Shown here: piece after piece, positions 7,556-15,690 of the stretch
How positions within the stretch are numbered: the first letter of the stretch is position 1
How the letters are laid out: every line of letters begins with the position of its first letter
Origin: Burkholderiales bacterium
GTDB lineage: Bacteria; Pseudomonadota; Gammaproteobacteria; Burkholderiales; Burkholderiaceae_C
Length of the DNA: 42,205 nucleotides
Direction: 5' to 3'
Assembly (NCBI GenBank): GCA_947508055.1
Contig: CANNRR010000011.1
Span: 1-42,205, forward strand
Notes under the pieces: generated by a model
Seen by the model: the letters and a program-made list of their open reading frames with translations, nothing else
Database searches by the model: none
Told to the model about the DNA's origin: nothing
Position numbers and translations under genes: made by a program

Positions 7556-9514
7556 ATGTCCGCCCCCAACGAAACCGTCACCGTCAAACCGCTCAACTTT
7601 CGCCGCTACAAAGACGGCGACAGCAAGGTCAAGTCCTTTCAGAAAGACATTTTTGATGCCGGGCATTCGCACAAATGCCCCACCTACATTCAAAGCACGC
7701 CTCCCTGTCAGGGTAGTTGCCCGGCCGGTGAGGACATTCGAGGCTATCTCAACATCGTGCGCGGCATCGAAAAACCGCCCACCGGCATGGTGTGGCAGGA
7801 GTACGCCTTTCGCCGTTTGACCGAAGCCAATCCATTTCCATCGGTCATGGGTCGCGTATGCCCTGCACCCTGTGAGTCAGGTTGCAACCGTAACCAGGTG
7901 GAAGACTTTGTCGGAATCAATTCGGTAGAACATTTCCTGGGCGACTATGCGATTGCGAAGGGCCTTGCCTACAACAAGCCCGCGACTGCCTCCGGCAAAA
8001 CGGTTGCCGTGATCGGTGGTGGACCTGCCGGGCTGTCGGCGGCCTATCAGTTGGCTCTTAAGGGCCATACCGTCACGCTGTTTGACGAACGTGCCGAGCT
8101 CGGCGGCATGATGCGCTACGGCATTCCCGGTTTCCGCACGCCGCGTGATGTGCTGGACGCTGAAATTCAACGCATTCTGGATTTGGGCGTCACCACACGC
8201 ATGAACTGCCGCATCGGCACCGACATCACCATGGCGCAGGTTCGCGAGGAGTTTGACGCCGTGTTTCTGGGCCTGGGCGCGCAGGCGGGCCGTGCACTAC
8301 CGGTTGAGGGGGCCGACGCACCTAACTGCGTGACCGCCACGTCCTTCCTCAAGGCCTTCAATGACGGTCGCCTGCGCCATGTCGGAAAGCGCGTGGTAGT
8401 GGTCGGTGGTGGCGACACTTCCATTGACGTGGCAACCGTGGCACGCCGCCTGGGACACATCGACAGGGTCAATGAGTCGGATCGCCCAGAGCATGCCATT
8501 GCCGGCCATGTGGCGCATGACGTCGCAGCCGCCTCCGTTCGCCAGGGTGCCGAGGTCACATTGACCACCATCTTTACCATCGACAAGATGCAGGCCACCA
8601 AACACGAGGTAGAGCATGCCTTGTCGGAGGGCATCACCATCAAGGGTGGAATGGCACCCGTGTGTGTGGTGCGTGGACCGGACGGTCGGGCCACCGCATT
8701 GCGTATCGTACGCTGCGAGGCCAAGATCGTGGGTGGACGTCTGGACATCAAAAACATAGAAGGTACTGAAGAAGATATTCCTGCCGACCTGATCGTCTCG
8801 GCCATCGGGCAAGCGGTGGACTTCACTGGCCTGGAGGAATTCAATAACGGCAAGGGCGCCATCAACAGCGACAAGAACTACCAGGTGCAAGGGCAAGCCG
8901 GCTTCTTTGTAGGCGGCGATGTGGTACGCCCGCACTTGCTCACGACCGCCATCGGGCACGGTGCCATTGCAGCAGACGGGATTGACCGCTTCCTGCAGAA
9001 CGAAGCGCTTGAAAAACGTCCCAAGATTGACGTGCATGCCTTTGATCTGAAACGCAAGATGCTGGAAAAGGGTTACACCTTCAGCGAAGTTCACGAGCCG
9101 ATTCGTGGCACCGACAAGAACCCGGTCGCCATTCACAACTTTGACAACCGGTCCGACCGCTACGTGATTTCCCACAAAGAGTTGTTTCTGGGGCACTTTC
9201 CATTTGTAAGCCGCAACCGCCGGGGTATCACATCACTGACGGCTGAACAGGCATTGGATAACTTTGAAGAACGCCTGCAACCCCTGCTGGAAACCCAAGC
9301 CATTGCCGAAGCCAAGCGCTGTATGAGTTGCGGCCAATGCTTCGAGTGCGACAACTGCGTGGTCTATTGCCCCCAGGTTGCAGTATTCAAGGTCCCCAAA
9401 GCCAAAGCCACCATGGGCCGCTACGTTGACACGAACTACAACAAGTGCATTGGCTGCCACATTTGTGCCGAGGTCTGCCCCACTGGCTACATCCAGATGG
9501 GTCTGGGGGATTAG
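7556..9514 (+). CDS. dsrL: DsrL, NAD(P)H/flavin iron-sulfur oxidoreductase
   Basis: A 652-aa GltD-like flavoprotein. In sulfur oxidisers DsrL is the redox partner of DsrAB, passing electrons to NAD(P)+. The N-terminal half has cysteines for Fe-S clusters (CPTYIQSTPPCQGSCPAG and CPAPCESGC). A FAD-binding AVIGGGPAGLSAA lies at 151-163 and a second nucleotide-binding VVVVGGGDTSIDVA near 280. A C-terminal ferredoxin domain has CMSCGQCFECDNC and CIGCHICAEVCP. AGGAGA precedes the start. dsrL marks the oxidative direction of this operon. It is followed by dsrJ two bases after its stop. Confidence 0.95.
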   Translation: MSAPNETVTVKPLNFRRYKDGDSKVKSFQKDIFDAGHSHKCPTYIQSTPPCQGSCPAGEDIRGYLNIVRGIEKPPTGMVWQEYAFRRLTEANPFPSVMGRVCPAPCESGCNRNQVEDFVGINSVEHFLGDYAIAKGLAYNKPATASGKTVAVIGGGPAGLSAAYQLALKGHTVTLFDERAELGGMMRYGIPGFRTPRDVLDAEIQRILDLGVTTRMNCRIGTDITMAQVREEFDAVFLGLGAQAGRALPVEGADAPNCVTATSFLKAFNDGRLRHVGKRVVVVGGGDTSIDVATVARRLGHIDRVNESDRPEHAIAGHVAHDVAAASVRQGAEVTLTTIFTIDKMQATKHEVEHALSEGITIKGGMAPVCVVRGPDGRATALRIVRCEAKIVGGRLDIKNIEGTEEDIPADLIVSAIGQAVDFTGLEEFNNGKGAINSDKNYQVQGQAGFFVGGDVVRPHLLTTAIGHGAIAADGIDRFLQNEALEKRPKIDVHAFDLKRKMLEKGYTFSEVHEPIRGTDKNPVAIHNFDNRSDRYVISHKELFLGHFPFVSRNRRGITSLTAEQALDNFEERLQPLLETQAIAEAKRCMSCGQCFECDNCVVYCPQVAVFKVPKAKATMGRYVDTNYNKCIGCHICAEVCPTGYIQMGLGD

Positions 9515-9516
9515 AT

Positions 9517-9963
9517 ATGGCAACCCCCTGTGTCGCCTTCGGCGCCTCCCCCCAGCGGGGGGCGACACCAGCGGCCCGGCAAAGCCGGTTCCGCGGTGTC
9601 CCACGATTGGGTGCACTGGTATGTCTGCTGATCGGGGGGGTTGTCCATGCGGGTGAGGCATCGGCATCGCGGGTGCCGCAACCGGTGGTTGAGAGCGCCC
9701 GTGGTGGTCAATGCGTCGAGGACCCTGCCTTCATGCGGCGCAACCACATGAAGCTGCTCAAGCACCAGCGCGACGACACGCTCAGGGGGGGGGTGCGAAC
9801 CGGCAAATACAGTCTGAAGGAATGCATCGATTGCCATGCCAGCAAGACCACCAACAGCGTTGCCGCAGCGGACACCAATTTTTGCCAAAGTTGCCACAAC
9901 TACGCAGCCGTAAAGATTGACTGTTTCGAGTGCCACACCAACAAACCACAGGTCAAGCCATGA
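9517..9963 (+). CDS. dsrJ: periplasmic triheme cytochrome c of DsrMKJOP
   Basis: A 148-aa exported cytochrome with three heme motifs, CIDCH, CQSCH and CFECH. The hydrophobic signal region LGALVCLLIGGVVHA is preceded by an unusually long N-terminal stretch of about 30 residues. Its codons come from a palindromic repeat (9530-9588) of the kind seen between genes in Comamonadaceae. ATG 9517 has GGGGGA upstream, and no other in-frame start leaves a positively charged signal peptide, so I keep it. A run of nine G at 9785-9793 codes for G-G-V in frame. dsrO starts inside the stop (ATGA). The function call is firm; the N-terminus is less sure. Confidence 0.9.
   Translation: MATPCVAFGASPQRGATPAARQSRFRGVPRLGALVCLLIGGVVHAGEASASRVPQPVVESARGGQCVEDPAFMRRNHMKLLKHQRDDTLRGGVRTGKYSLKECIDCHASKTTNSVAAADTNFCQSCHNYAAVKIDCFECHTNKPQVKP
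9530..9588. repeat. REP-like double hairpin inside the dsrJ signal-peptide region
   Basis: GTGTCGCC (9530-9537) pairs with GGCGACAC (9561-9568). Inside lies CCCCCC-AGC-GGGGGG (9548-9562). A second hairpin CCGGC-AAA-GCCGG sits at 9576-9588. The layout matches intergenic palindromes I recall from Comamonadaceae genomes, here lying in a reading frame. No second copy is visible in the window. Confidence 0.7.
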
Positions 9964-10739
9964 CGCCAGACCCCACATCTCAAGCTAACGAAACGGGTGA
10001 GACAAAGTCCGGTCGCCGTGGATTCATGGCCTTTGCCGCCGCCGGCATTGCGGGCATCATGATTGCACCCGGCGTGCGGCTTATCGAAATTGCACAAGCT
10101 GCCCCCGCTACGGGCACAGCAAGCTCAGGTGCCAGCAGCAAAGTTCGCTGGGGCATGCTGATCGACAGCACCAAGTGCGCCAGCGGCTGCACGGATTGTG
10201 TGACCGCCTGCAACACCGAAAACGGGCTGTCCGGCGGCACCAAAGCCACCGATTCGCAATGGATTCGCAAGATCGAAATCAAGGAAGTGCGCACCGGCAA
10301 GACCCAGTCCCTGCCCATGATGTGCCAGCATTGCGCCGAGCCGCCCTGCGTCGACGTGTGCCCCACTGGAGCATCATTCAAACGAGCAGACGGCATCGTG
10401 CTGGTGGACAAGCACACCTGCATCGGCTGCCGCTACTGCATGATGGCCTGTCCGTACAAAGCACGGTCGTTTGTGCATTCACCGCAGACCAACCAGAAGC
10501 CTGATGTGCCGCGTGGCATGGGAACGGTAGAAGCTTGCACCATGTGTGTTCACAAGGTGGATAAGGGTGAAATGCCTGCCTGTGTAAGTGCCTGTGCCAG
10601 TGCCGGGCACGAAGCCATTCTATTTGGCGATCTCAACAATCCTGAGAGCGAGATTTCCAAGCGCATTGCCAGCTATCCCAGCCGTCAGATTCGGGAAAAC
10701 CTGAACCTGGACACTGGCGTGCGTTATCTCGGCATTTGA
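9960..10739 (+). CDS. dsrO: periplasmic ferredoxin-like subunit of DsrMKJOP (Tat exported)
   Basis: A 259-aa iron-sulfur protein. The twin-arginine signal is SGRRGFMAFAAAGIAG at residues 17-32, with a likely cleavage near AQAAPA. Four cluster motifs follow: CASGCTDCVTAC, CQHCAEPPCVDVCP, CIGCRYCMMACP and CTMCVHKVDKGEMPAC. The frame is open 30 bases further upstream, but ATG 9960 overlaps the dsrJ stop and starts directly before the Tat signal. It would link DsrJ with the membrane protein DsrP on the outside of the membrane. Confidence 0.95.
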   Translation: MTPDPTSQANETGETKSGRRGFMAFAAAGIAGIMIAPGVRLIEIAQAAPATGTASSGASSKVRWGMLIDSTKCASGCTDCVTACNTENGLSGGTKATDSQWIRKIEIKEVRTGKTQSLPMMCQHCAEPPCVDVCPTGASFKRADGIVLVDKHTCIGCRYCMMACPYKARSFVHSPQTNQKPDVPRGMGTVEACTMCVHKVDKGEMPACVSACASAGHEAILFGDLNNPESEISKRIASYPSRQIRENLNLDTGVRYLGI

Positions 10740-10759
10740 AGCTAAAGAGGCTCTGATCC

Positions 10760-11983
10760 ATGAAAATTGAACTGCGTCCGTTGCAGGGCACAAGCCCCGG
10801 TTATTACCTCCTGATGGGTGGCATGGCACTGGCTGCACTGATTGGCCTGGCCGCAGTGTGGTTCATGGAGCACAACGGCCACATCGTGACCGGCATGAAC
10901 AACCAGATTGTCTGGGGCCTGCCCCACGTGTTCGCCGTGTTTCTGGTGGTGGCTGCATCGGGCGCACTGAACGTGGCCTCCATGGCATCGGTGTTTGGAA
11001 AAACAGACTACAAGCCGTTGGCGCCGTTGTCAGGCTTGCTGGCGATTGCGCTGCTCCTGGGTGGTCTGACCGTGTTGATGCTGGATTTGGGTCGCCCCGA
11101 CCGGCTGATCGTGGCCATGACGCATTACAACTTCAAGTCCATCTTTGCGCTCAATATTTTCCTGTACACCGGTTTCATGGGCTTTGTCATCGTTTACCTG
11201 TGGACCATGATGGAACGCCAAATGAACCGCTTCACACCCGTGGCGGGTTTATTCGCCTTCATTTGGCGCATGGCACTCACCACAGGAACCGGTTCGATTT
11301 TTGGTTTCCTGGTGGCCCGGCAAGCCTACGACTCCGCCCTGCTGGCGCCCCTGTTTATTGCGCTCTCGTTCAGCTATGGTTTGGCGGTATTCCAATTGGT
11401 GTTGATGCTGGCCTGCAAAGGCAGTGGTCGCCCCGTGGGTGATGCGCTGATGGCCAAGTTTGCCCGCCTGCAGGTGATCTTTATTTCGGCCGGTCTCTAC
11501 TTTGTAACTGTCTACTACCTGACCAATCTATATTTCACCCGGCACCATGCATTTGACCGCTTCATCCTGGTGGATGGTGGCATTTACACCCTGCTTTTTT
11601 GGCTCGGCCCCGTGATTCTGGGCGGTGTGCTGCCGCTGGTTTTGCTACTGCACCCCCGCATTGGGCAGATGCGCCGGCGTATCACAATATGTGCGGCGTT
11701 GGTGATAGGCGGGGGCTTTGCTCAGATGTACGTCACCATCATTGGCGGGCAGGCATTCCCGCTGGTGATCTTCCCGGGTCGACAGGTCAGCAGCAGTTTT
11801 TCGGACGGTGTGATCAACAGCTATTCGCCCAGCCTGCCAGAGTGGCTCCTTGGTTTTGGCGGTGTTGCCATCGTGGGAATCATTGTCATGGTGGCGCTCA
11901 AGGTGATGGGCTTTTTGCCCGAGCGTCTGGACGACGAGGCCATGCAAAGCCATGCAGCAGCCCTTGCCGTAGCGCACGTCTGA
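10760..11983 (+). CDS. dsrP: NrfD/PsrC-type membrane quinone subunit of DsrMKJOP
   Basis: A 407-aa integral membrane protein with about ten hydrophobic helices, such as GMALAALIGLAAVWFM and VFAVFLVVAASGALNVA. The family exchanges electrons between quinone and a periplasmic iron-sulfur partner, here DsrO. The motif LDLGRPDRLIVAM near the third helix is typical of NrfD-like subunits. AAGAGG precedes the start. It is 20 bases after dsrO and 12 bases before dsrN, all in one transcript. Confidence 0.95.
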   Translation: MKIELRPLQGTSPGYYLLMGGMALAALIGLAAVWFMEHNGHIVTGMNNQIVWGLPHVFAVFLVVAASGALNVASMASVFGKTDYKPLAPLSGLLAIALLLGGLTVLMLDLGRPDRLIVAMTHYNFKSIFALNIFLYTGFMGFVIVYLWTMMERQMNRFTPVAGLFAFIWRMALTTGTGSIFGFLVARQAYDSALLAPLFIALSFSYGLAVFQLVLMLACKGSGRPVGDALMAKFARLQVIFISAGLYFVTVYYLTNLYFTRHHAFDRFILVDGGIYTLLFWLGPVILGGVLPLVLLLHPRIGQMRRRITICAALVIGGGFAQMYVTIIGGQAFPLVIFPGRQVSSSFSDGVINSYSPSLPEWLLGFGGVAIVGIIVMVALKVMGFLPERLDDEAMQSHAAALAVAHV

Positions 11984-11995
11984 GGCAATTTCCCC

Positions 11996-13762
11996 ATGTC
12001 GGGCCTTCTGATTTCGGCAGCACACAAGTCGTCGGGCAAGACCACGATTTCTGTCGGCCTGTGCGCCGCATTGTCCGCTCAGGGGATGGTGGTGCAGCCC
12101 TTTAAAAAGGGACCAGACTACATTGACCCGATGTGGCTGGGCGAGGCCAGCGGGCGCGACTGCTTCAACTTGGATCCCTATTTGATGACGTCCCAGCAGA
12201 TCACCACCTGCTTTGCACGCAACGCTGCGACGGCTGACATCTGCATCGTTGAAGGCAACAAGGGCTTGTACGATGGACTGGCACTGGACGGCAGCAACAG
12301 CAACGCCGCCTTGGCACAAGTGCTGGATCTGCCTGTGGTCCTGGTGCTCGATGCACGCGGCATGACACGCGGCATTGCCCCACTGATTCTGGGCTACCAG
12401 GCGTTTGACGCACGCATTCGTATTGCGGGAGTGATCCTGAACCAGTTGGGCGGAGCCCGCCACGAATCCAAGCTACGGGCTGTAATCGAGCACTACACCA
12501 ATGTAGCGGTTCTGGGGGCGATTGCCCATGACCCCCGGTTGACCGTAGTAGAGCGCCATCTGGGGTTGATGCCCAACCATGAACTCGATGATGCAGCCCA
12601 ACGTGTACGTGCCATGGGCCAGTTGATTGCACAGCAGGTCGACTTATCACGCGTTCGACAAGTAGCCCAAAGCGCTGGTCCGGTTGCGCCAGCACCTAGC
12701 CCGCAGCAGGTATTGCCATTGCCACGCTCAAGGGCTGCAACCGAGTCCATGTCTCCGATTCGCATTGGAGTGGCACGCGACAAGGCATTTGGTTTCTATT
12801 ACCCTGATGATCTGCTGGCGCTGGAGCAGGCTGGCGCATCGATCGTGCCGGTGGACACGCTACACGACACACAGTTGCCTGCAATGGATGGCCTGTTCAT
12901 TGGGGGCGGTTTCCCCGAAATGTTCATGGCCGAGTTGCAGGCCAATACTGCCATGCGCAGCAGCATCCATTCAGCCATTGAAGCGGGCCTGCCGGTCTAC
13001 GCCGAGTGTGGTGGCCTCATGTACCTGGCACGCACCCTGCGTTGGAAAGATCAGGTCTACACCATGGTGGGCTCCATACCCGCCGATGTGGTAATGCATG
13101 AGCGCCCCGTTGGGCGCGGCTACGTTGAGTTGCAGGCAACGGGCGATGCGCCCTGGTTCGCGCTGGGTAGATCGGACCCGGCGACCATACGCGGACACGA
13201 ATTCCATTACTCCAGCCTCGAAAACATGCCGCCCGACCTGACATTTGCCTATCGCGTGCTGCGCGGCCACGGGGTGGATGGCCAGCGCGACGGCATCGTG
13301 TACCGCAATGTGCTTGCATCGTATGCCCATCTGCGCAACGGGGCAGGATCAGGCTGGGCAGACGCGTTTGCTGCTTTTATTCGGGCTAGAAAGGCTGTGC
13401 AAAAACAGCTATCCAATGAACCAGCACGCACGGCTCATGCGAACGTGTTCCCCATGGCTACCGATGTTGAAGGCTATCTGAAGAATGTTGACGAATGGAC
13501 AGAGGACTTCGCCCGCGCGCGAGCAAAAATTGAAAATCTGGAGCTGACCGAAGCGCATTGGCAAGTTATCACCTTTTTGCGGGACTATTTCGAAGAGCAC
13601 CGGGTACAAGCACAAGTGCGTGCCATGATCTGGCACTTCGCAAAAGTATGGGGTCCCGAGCTTGGCAACAACCATCACCTGCACACTTTATTTCCTATCG
13701 GCGGCCCGCAAAAGCAGGGCAATCGGCTGGCCGGACTTTTAAAAACCAAAGGTGAACATTGA
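11996..13762 (+). CDS. dsrN: DsrN siroheme amidase with a fused DsrC-like C-terminal domain
   Basis: Residues 1 to about 475 are a CobB/DsrN-type glutamine-dependent amidotransferase. They have an N-terminal P-loop (SAAHKSSGKTTISVGLC), the KKGPDYIDP motif and a glutaminase-like part with YAECGGLMYL. It amidates siroheme for DsrAB. Residues 487-588 are extra: LTEAHWQVITFLRDYFEEHR is a plain DsrC/TusE core. The C-terminus GLLKTKGEH has neither the CysA nor the CysB of DsrC. The frame is open throughout. An internal ATG at 13454 could start the domain separately, but I see no ribosome site there. Usual DsrN ends near residue 475, so this is a fusion, like the cysteine-free RspA branch joined to DsrN. 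Confidence 0.9.
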   Translation: MSGLLISAAHKSSGKTTISVGLCAALSAQGMVVQPFKKGPDYIDPMWLGEASGRDCFNLDPYLMTSQQITTCFARNAATADICIVEGNKGLYDGLALDGSNSNAALAQVLDLPVVLVLDARGMTRGIAPLILGYQAFDARIRIAGVILNQLGGARHESKLRAVIEHYTNVAVLGAIAHDPRLTVVERHLGLMPNHELDDAAQRVRAMGQLIAQQVDLSRVRQVAQSAGPVAPAPSPQQVLPLPRSRAATESMSPIRIGVARDKAFGFYYPDDLLALEQAGASIVPVDTLHDTQLPAMDGLFIGGGFPEMFMAELQANTAMRSSIHSAIEAGLPVYAECGGLMYLARTLRWKDQVYTMVGSIPADVVMHERPVGRGYVELQATGDAPWFALGRSDPATIRGHEFHYSSLENMPPDLTFAYRVLRGHGVDGQRDGIVYRNVLASYAHLRNGAGSGWADAFAAFIRARKAVQKQLSNEPARTAHANVFPMATDVEGYLKNVDEWTEDFARARAKIENLELTEAHWQVITFLRDYFEEHRVQAQVRAMIWHFAKVWGPELGNNHHLHTLFPIGGPQKQGNRLAGLLKTKGEH

Positions 13763-13781
13763 TTCACACATGGAGATCTAT

Positions 13782-14159
13782 ATGTTTTCATTAACCCCCG
13801 CTGCTGCACAGCAAATTCAACAATCTGCCAACGCAAGTGGCGCCGCCGAGTTGGCTCTGCGCATTGCCGCAAAAGTCGACCCAGACGGATCCCTGCAATA
13901 CGGTATGGGATTCGACGAACCCAAGGACGAGGATATGCGCCTCGATCTGGGCGGCATCGCCGTGGTTATCGGCGGTGAGTCCCAAGAACTGCTCTTTGAC
14001 ACGGTGCTCGACTATGTTGAACTGAACCCCGGTGAGTTCAATTTCATTTTCAGTGAAGGCAGTGATTCGGCCTGCGCCACCGCAACGGATGCCTCCAGTG
14101 GTTGCGGCAGCACCGGCTGTGGCAGTGGCAGCTGCGCATCCAAAGGCCGCACCCATTGA
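13782..14159 (+). CDS. dsrR: DsrR, A-type iron-sulfur-carrier-like protein with Cys-rich tail
   Basis: A 125-aa IscA/HesB-fold protein ([34 protein letters not shown]). DsrR of Allochromatium is needed for DsrA production and lacks the IscA cysteines. Here the fold core also lacks the first IscA cysteine, but the tail has a cluster of four cysteines in [13 protein letters not shown] plus one more upstream (DSAC). GGAG at 13772-13775 decides the start at 13782; the frame is open 30 bases further upstream to 13752, where it overlaps the end of dsrN. The tail could bind metal or a cluster, or be a flexible extension; I cannot say which. Confidence 0.85.
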   Translation: MFSLTPAAAQQIQQSANASGAAELALRIAAKVDPDGSLQYGMGFDEPKDEDMRLDLGGIAVVIGGESQELLFDTVLDYVELNPGEFNFIFSEGSDSACATATDASSGCGSTGCGSGSCASKGRTH

Positions 14160-14179
14160 AGGCCGATGTGGTGAAGCCC

Positions 14180-14938
14180 ATGCCCCTTTGCGGAAAAGTC
14201 TATCTGGTGGGTGCAGGCCCCGGGGACCCCGAACTGTTAACGCTACGTGCCGTGCGCCTGCTCGAAAAAGCCGATGTGGTGGTCTATGACCACCTGGTTT
14301 CGAGCGCAGTGCTGGATTTTGTCTCGCCAAATACTGAACGGATTTACGCCGGCAAGCGCCGCAACGAGCACACCATGCGCCAGGAGCAAATCAATGCCCT
14401 GCTGGTCAAACTCGCGCAAGAGGGCAAACAGGTTGTCCGGCTTAAAGGTGGGGACCCCTTTATTTTTGGCCGGGGTGGCGAGGAGTTGCAAACCCTGGCG
14501 GACCAGGGTGTTGCCTTTGAAGTAGTTCCCGGTGTGACAGCTGCATCAGGCGTATCCAGTTATGCGGGTATTCCACTGACCCACCGTGACTATGCCCAAA
14601 GTTGCATCTTTGTAACCGGTCACCTGAAGGACGGCACCGCCGATCTAGACTGGCCAAACCTGGTCCGGCCTCGGCAAACCGTGGTAATTTATATGGGTTT
14701 GGGAGGCTTACCTGAAATTTGCCGGCAAATGATATTGCACGGGGCATCGCCGAACTTGCCCATCGCCGTGGTGCAAGATGGCAGCATTGAGACCCAAAAG
14801 GTGGTCACCGGCACACTGGCAGACATGCCAGAGCGAGTGGTGCAAGCCGGTCTGAAATCGCCCTGCCTGACCCTCATTGGTGATGTCGTCAAACTACATG
14901 CATCCCTGGCATGGTTTCAAACCAAAATTATCGCTTAA
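14180..14938 (+). CDS. cobA: uroporphyrinogen-III C-methyltransferase (SUMT)
   Basis: A 252-aa SAM-dependent methylase making precorrin-2, the first step toward siroheme, which DsrAB needs. Signature segments are [18 protein letters not shown] at the N-terminus, [18 protein letters not shown], and [20 protein letters not shown]. It lacks the CysG dehydrogenase/chelatase half, so later steps must be encoded elsewhere. The frame opens upstream of dsrR's stop. I chose ATG 14180 (GAAG three bases before it). GTG 14168 with AAGG at better spacing is an alternative and would add four residues. It ends the dsr operon, facing the response regulator gene. Confidence 0.93.
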   Translation: MPLCGKVYLVGAGPGDPELLTLRAVRLLEKADVVVYDHLVSSAVLDFVSPNTERIYAGKRRNEHTMRQEQINALLVKLAQEGKQVVRLKGGDPFIFGRGGEELQTLADQGVAFEVVPGVTAASGVSSYAGIPLTHRDYAQSCIFVTGHLKDGTADLDWPNLVRPRQTVVIYMGLGGLPEICRQMILHGASPNLPIAVVQDGSIETQKVVTGTLADMPERVVQAGLKSPCLTLIGDVVKLHASLAWFQTKIIA

Positions 14939-14972
14939 ATAGACATCCAGCCCTTATGGACATTGCGTTAGC

Positions 14973-14991
14973 AGCTATCAAATAGATAGCT
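14973..14991. terminator. inverted repeat between convergent cobA and response regulator genes
   Basis: AGCTATC (14973-14979) and GATAGCT (14985-14991) form a perfect 7-bp stem with a 5-base loop. It sits in the 53-base gap of two convergent genes and touches the regulator's stop codon. A bidirectional terminator is likely by position, but there is no long T run. Similar stems lie at 40555-40571 and 41823-41839. Confidence 0.55.
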
Positions 14992-15690
14992 CTACATTTT
15001 TACCCGGTGCCCTCCCTCGCCTGCCGCCTTAACGCCCTCGGGGGAACTGCCGTACTCAAATGCAAACACGGCGGCTTCTACGCGTGAATGCAGATTGAGC
15101 TTGTCCATGATGTGGCGCACATGCAGTTTGACCGTGTTGTGGCTGATATCCAGCGCCTTGGCGATGACCTTGTTGCTCTGACCGCGTGCCACGTGGTTAA
15201 GCACTTCGCGCTCCCTTTCGGTAAGCGAAGCCACCAGATCTCCCATCACCGATACCTTGGGCCCGGACTGGAGAATCTGTGCCAGTTTCAAGGTCATGGC
15301 CGAGGCCACCACCATCTCGCCACGGGCGGCACGACCGATGGCATCAATCACTTCTTCAGGCTCCATGTCCTTGAGCAAATAGCCGCGTACCCCTGCGCGC
15401 AGCGCCGCCGCCATGTCGTCTTCGCTGTCGCTCATGGTCAGAATCACGATCGGGGTTTCACACCCCTCATTGCGGACCAAGCGCAGCACGCTGAGTCCGT
15501 CGATCTTGGCCAGGCGCAGATCCAGCACCATCAAATCAGGCTTGTGCTCGCGTAACAACGGCACGACCTGTCCAGGGTCTCCAGTGGCGACCACTACATC
15601 CATGTTGCCCCGGTGCTCCAGCAGTTCCGTCAAGCCACTGCGGCACAAGGCGTGATCGTCAACCAGCATGACGCGTGTTTTGGGAGTCAT
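14992..15690 (-). CDS. NarL/LuxR-family response regulator
   Basis: A 232-aa two-component regulator. The receiver has D11/D12 and the phospho-acceptor D57 in PDLMVLDLRL. A C-terminal GerE-type helix-turn-helix is LTEREREVLNHVARGQSNK with recognition helix NTVKLHVRHIMDKLN, closely like the DNA-contacting helix of E. coli NarL (TVKVHVKHMLKK). Its start overlaps the kinase stop by four bases (ATGA), so the pair is one transcript. The pair lies between the dsr and soe operons, both of which carry a NarL-heptamer-like sequence upstream. I infer it regulates both; the signal is unknown. Regulation of unlinked genes is possible. Confidence 0.93.
   Translation of the reverse strand: MTPKTRVMLVDDHALCRSGLTELLEHRGNMDVVVATGDPGQVVPLLREHKPDLMVLDLRLAKIDGLSVLRLVRNEGCETPIVILTMSDSEDDMAAALRAGVRGYLLKDMEPEEVIDAIGRAARGEMVVASAMTLKLAQILQSGPKVSVMGDLVASLTEREREVLNHVARGQSNKVIAKALDISHNTVKLHVRHIMDKLNLHSRVEAAVFAFEYGSSPEGVKAAGEGGHRVKM

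Noticed and set aside
13454-13762. Separate small DsrC-like gene instead of a DsrN fusion
   Set aside because: No ribosome site precedes ATG 13454 and no stop breaks the dsrN frame, so the fused form is the simpler reading; internal initiation remains possible.
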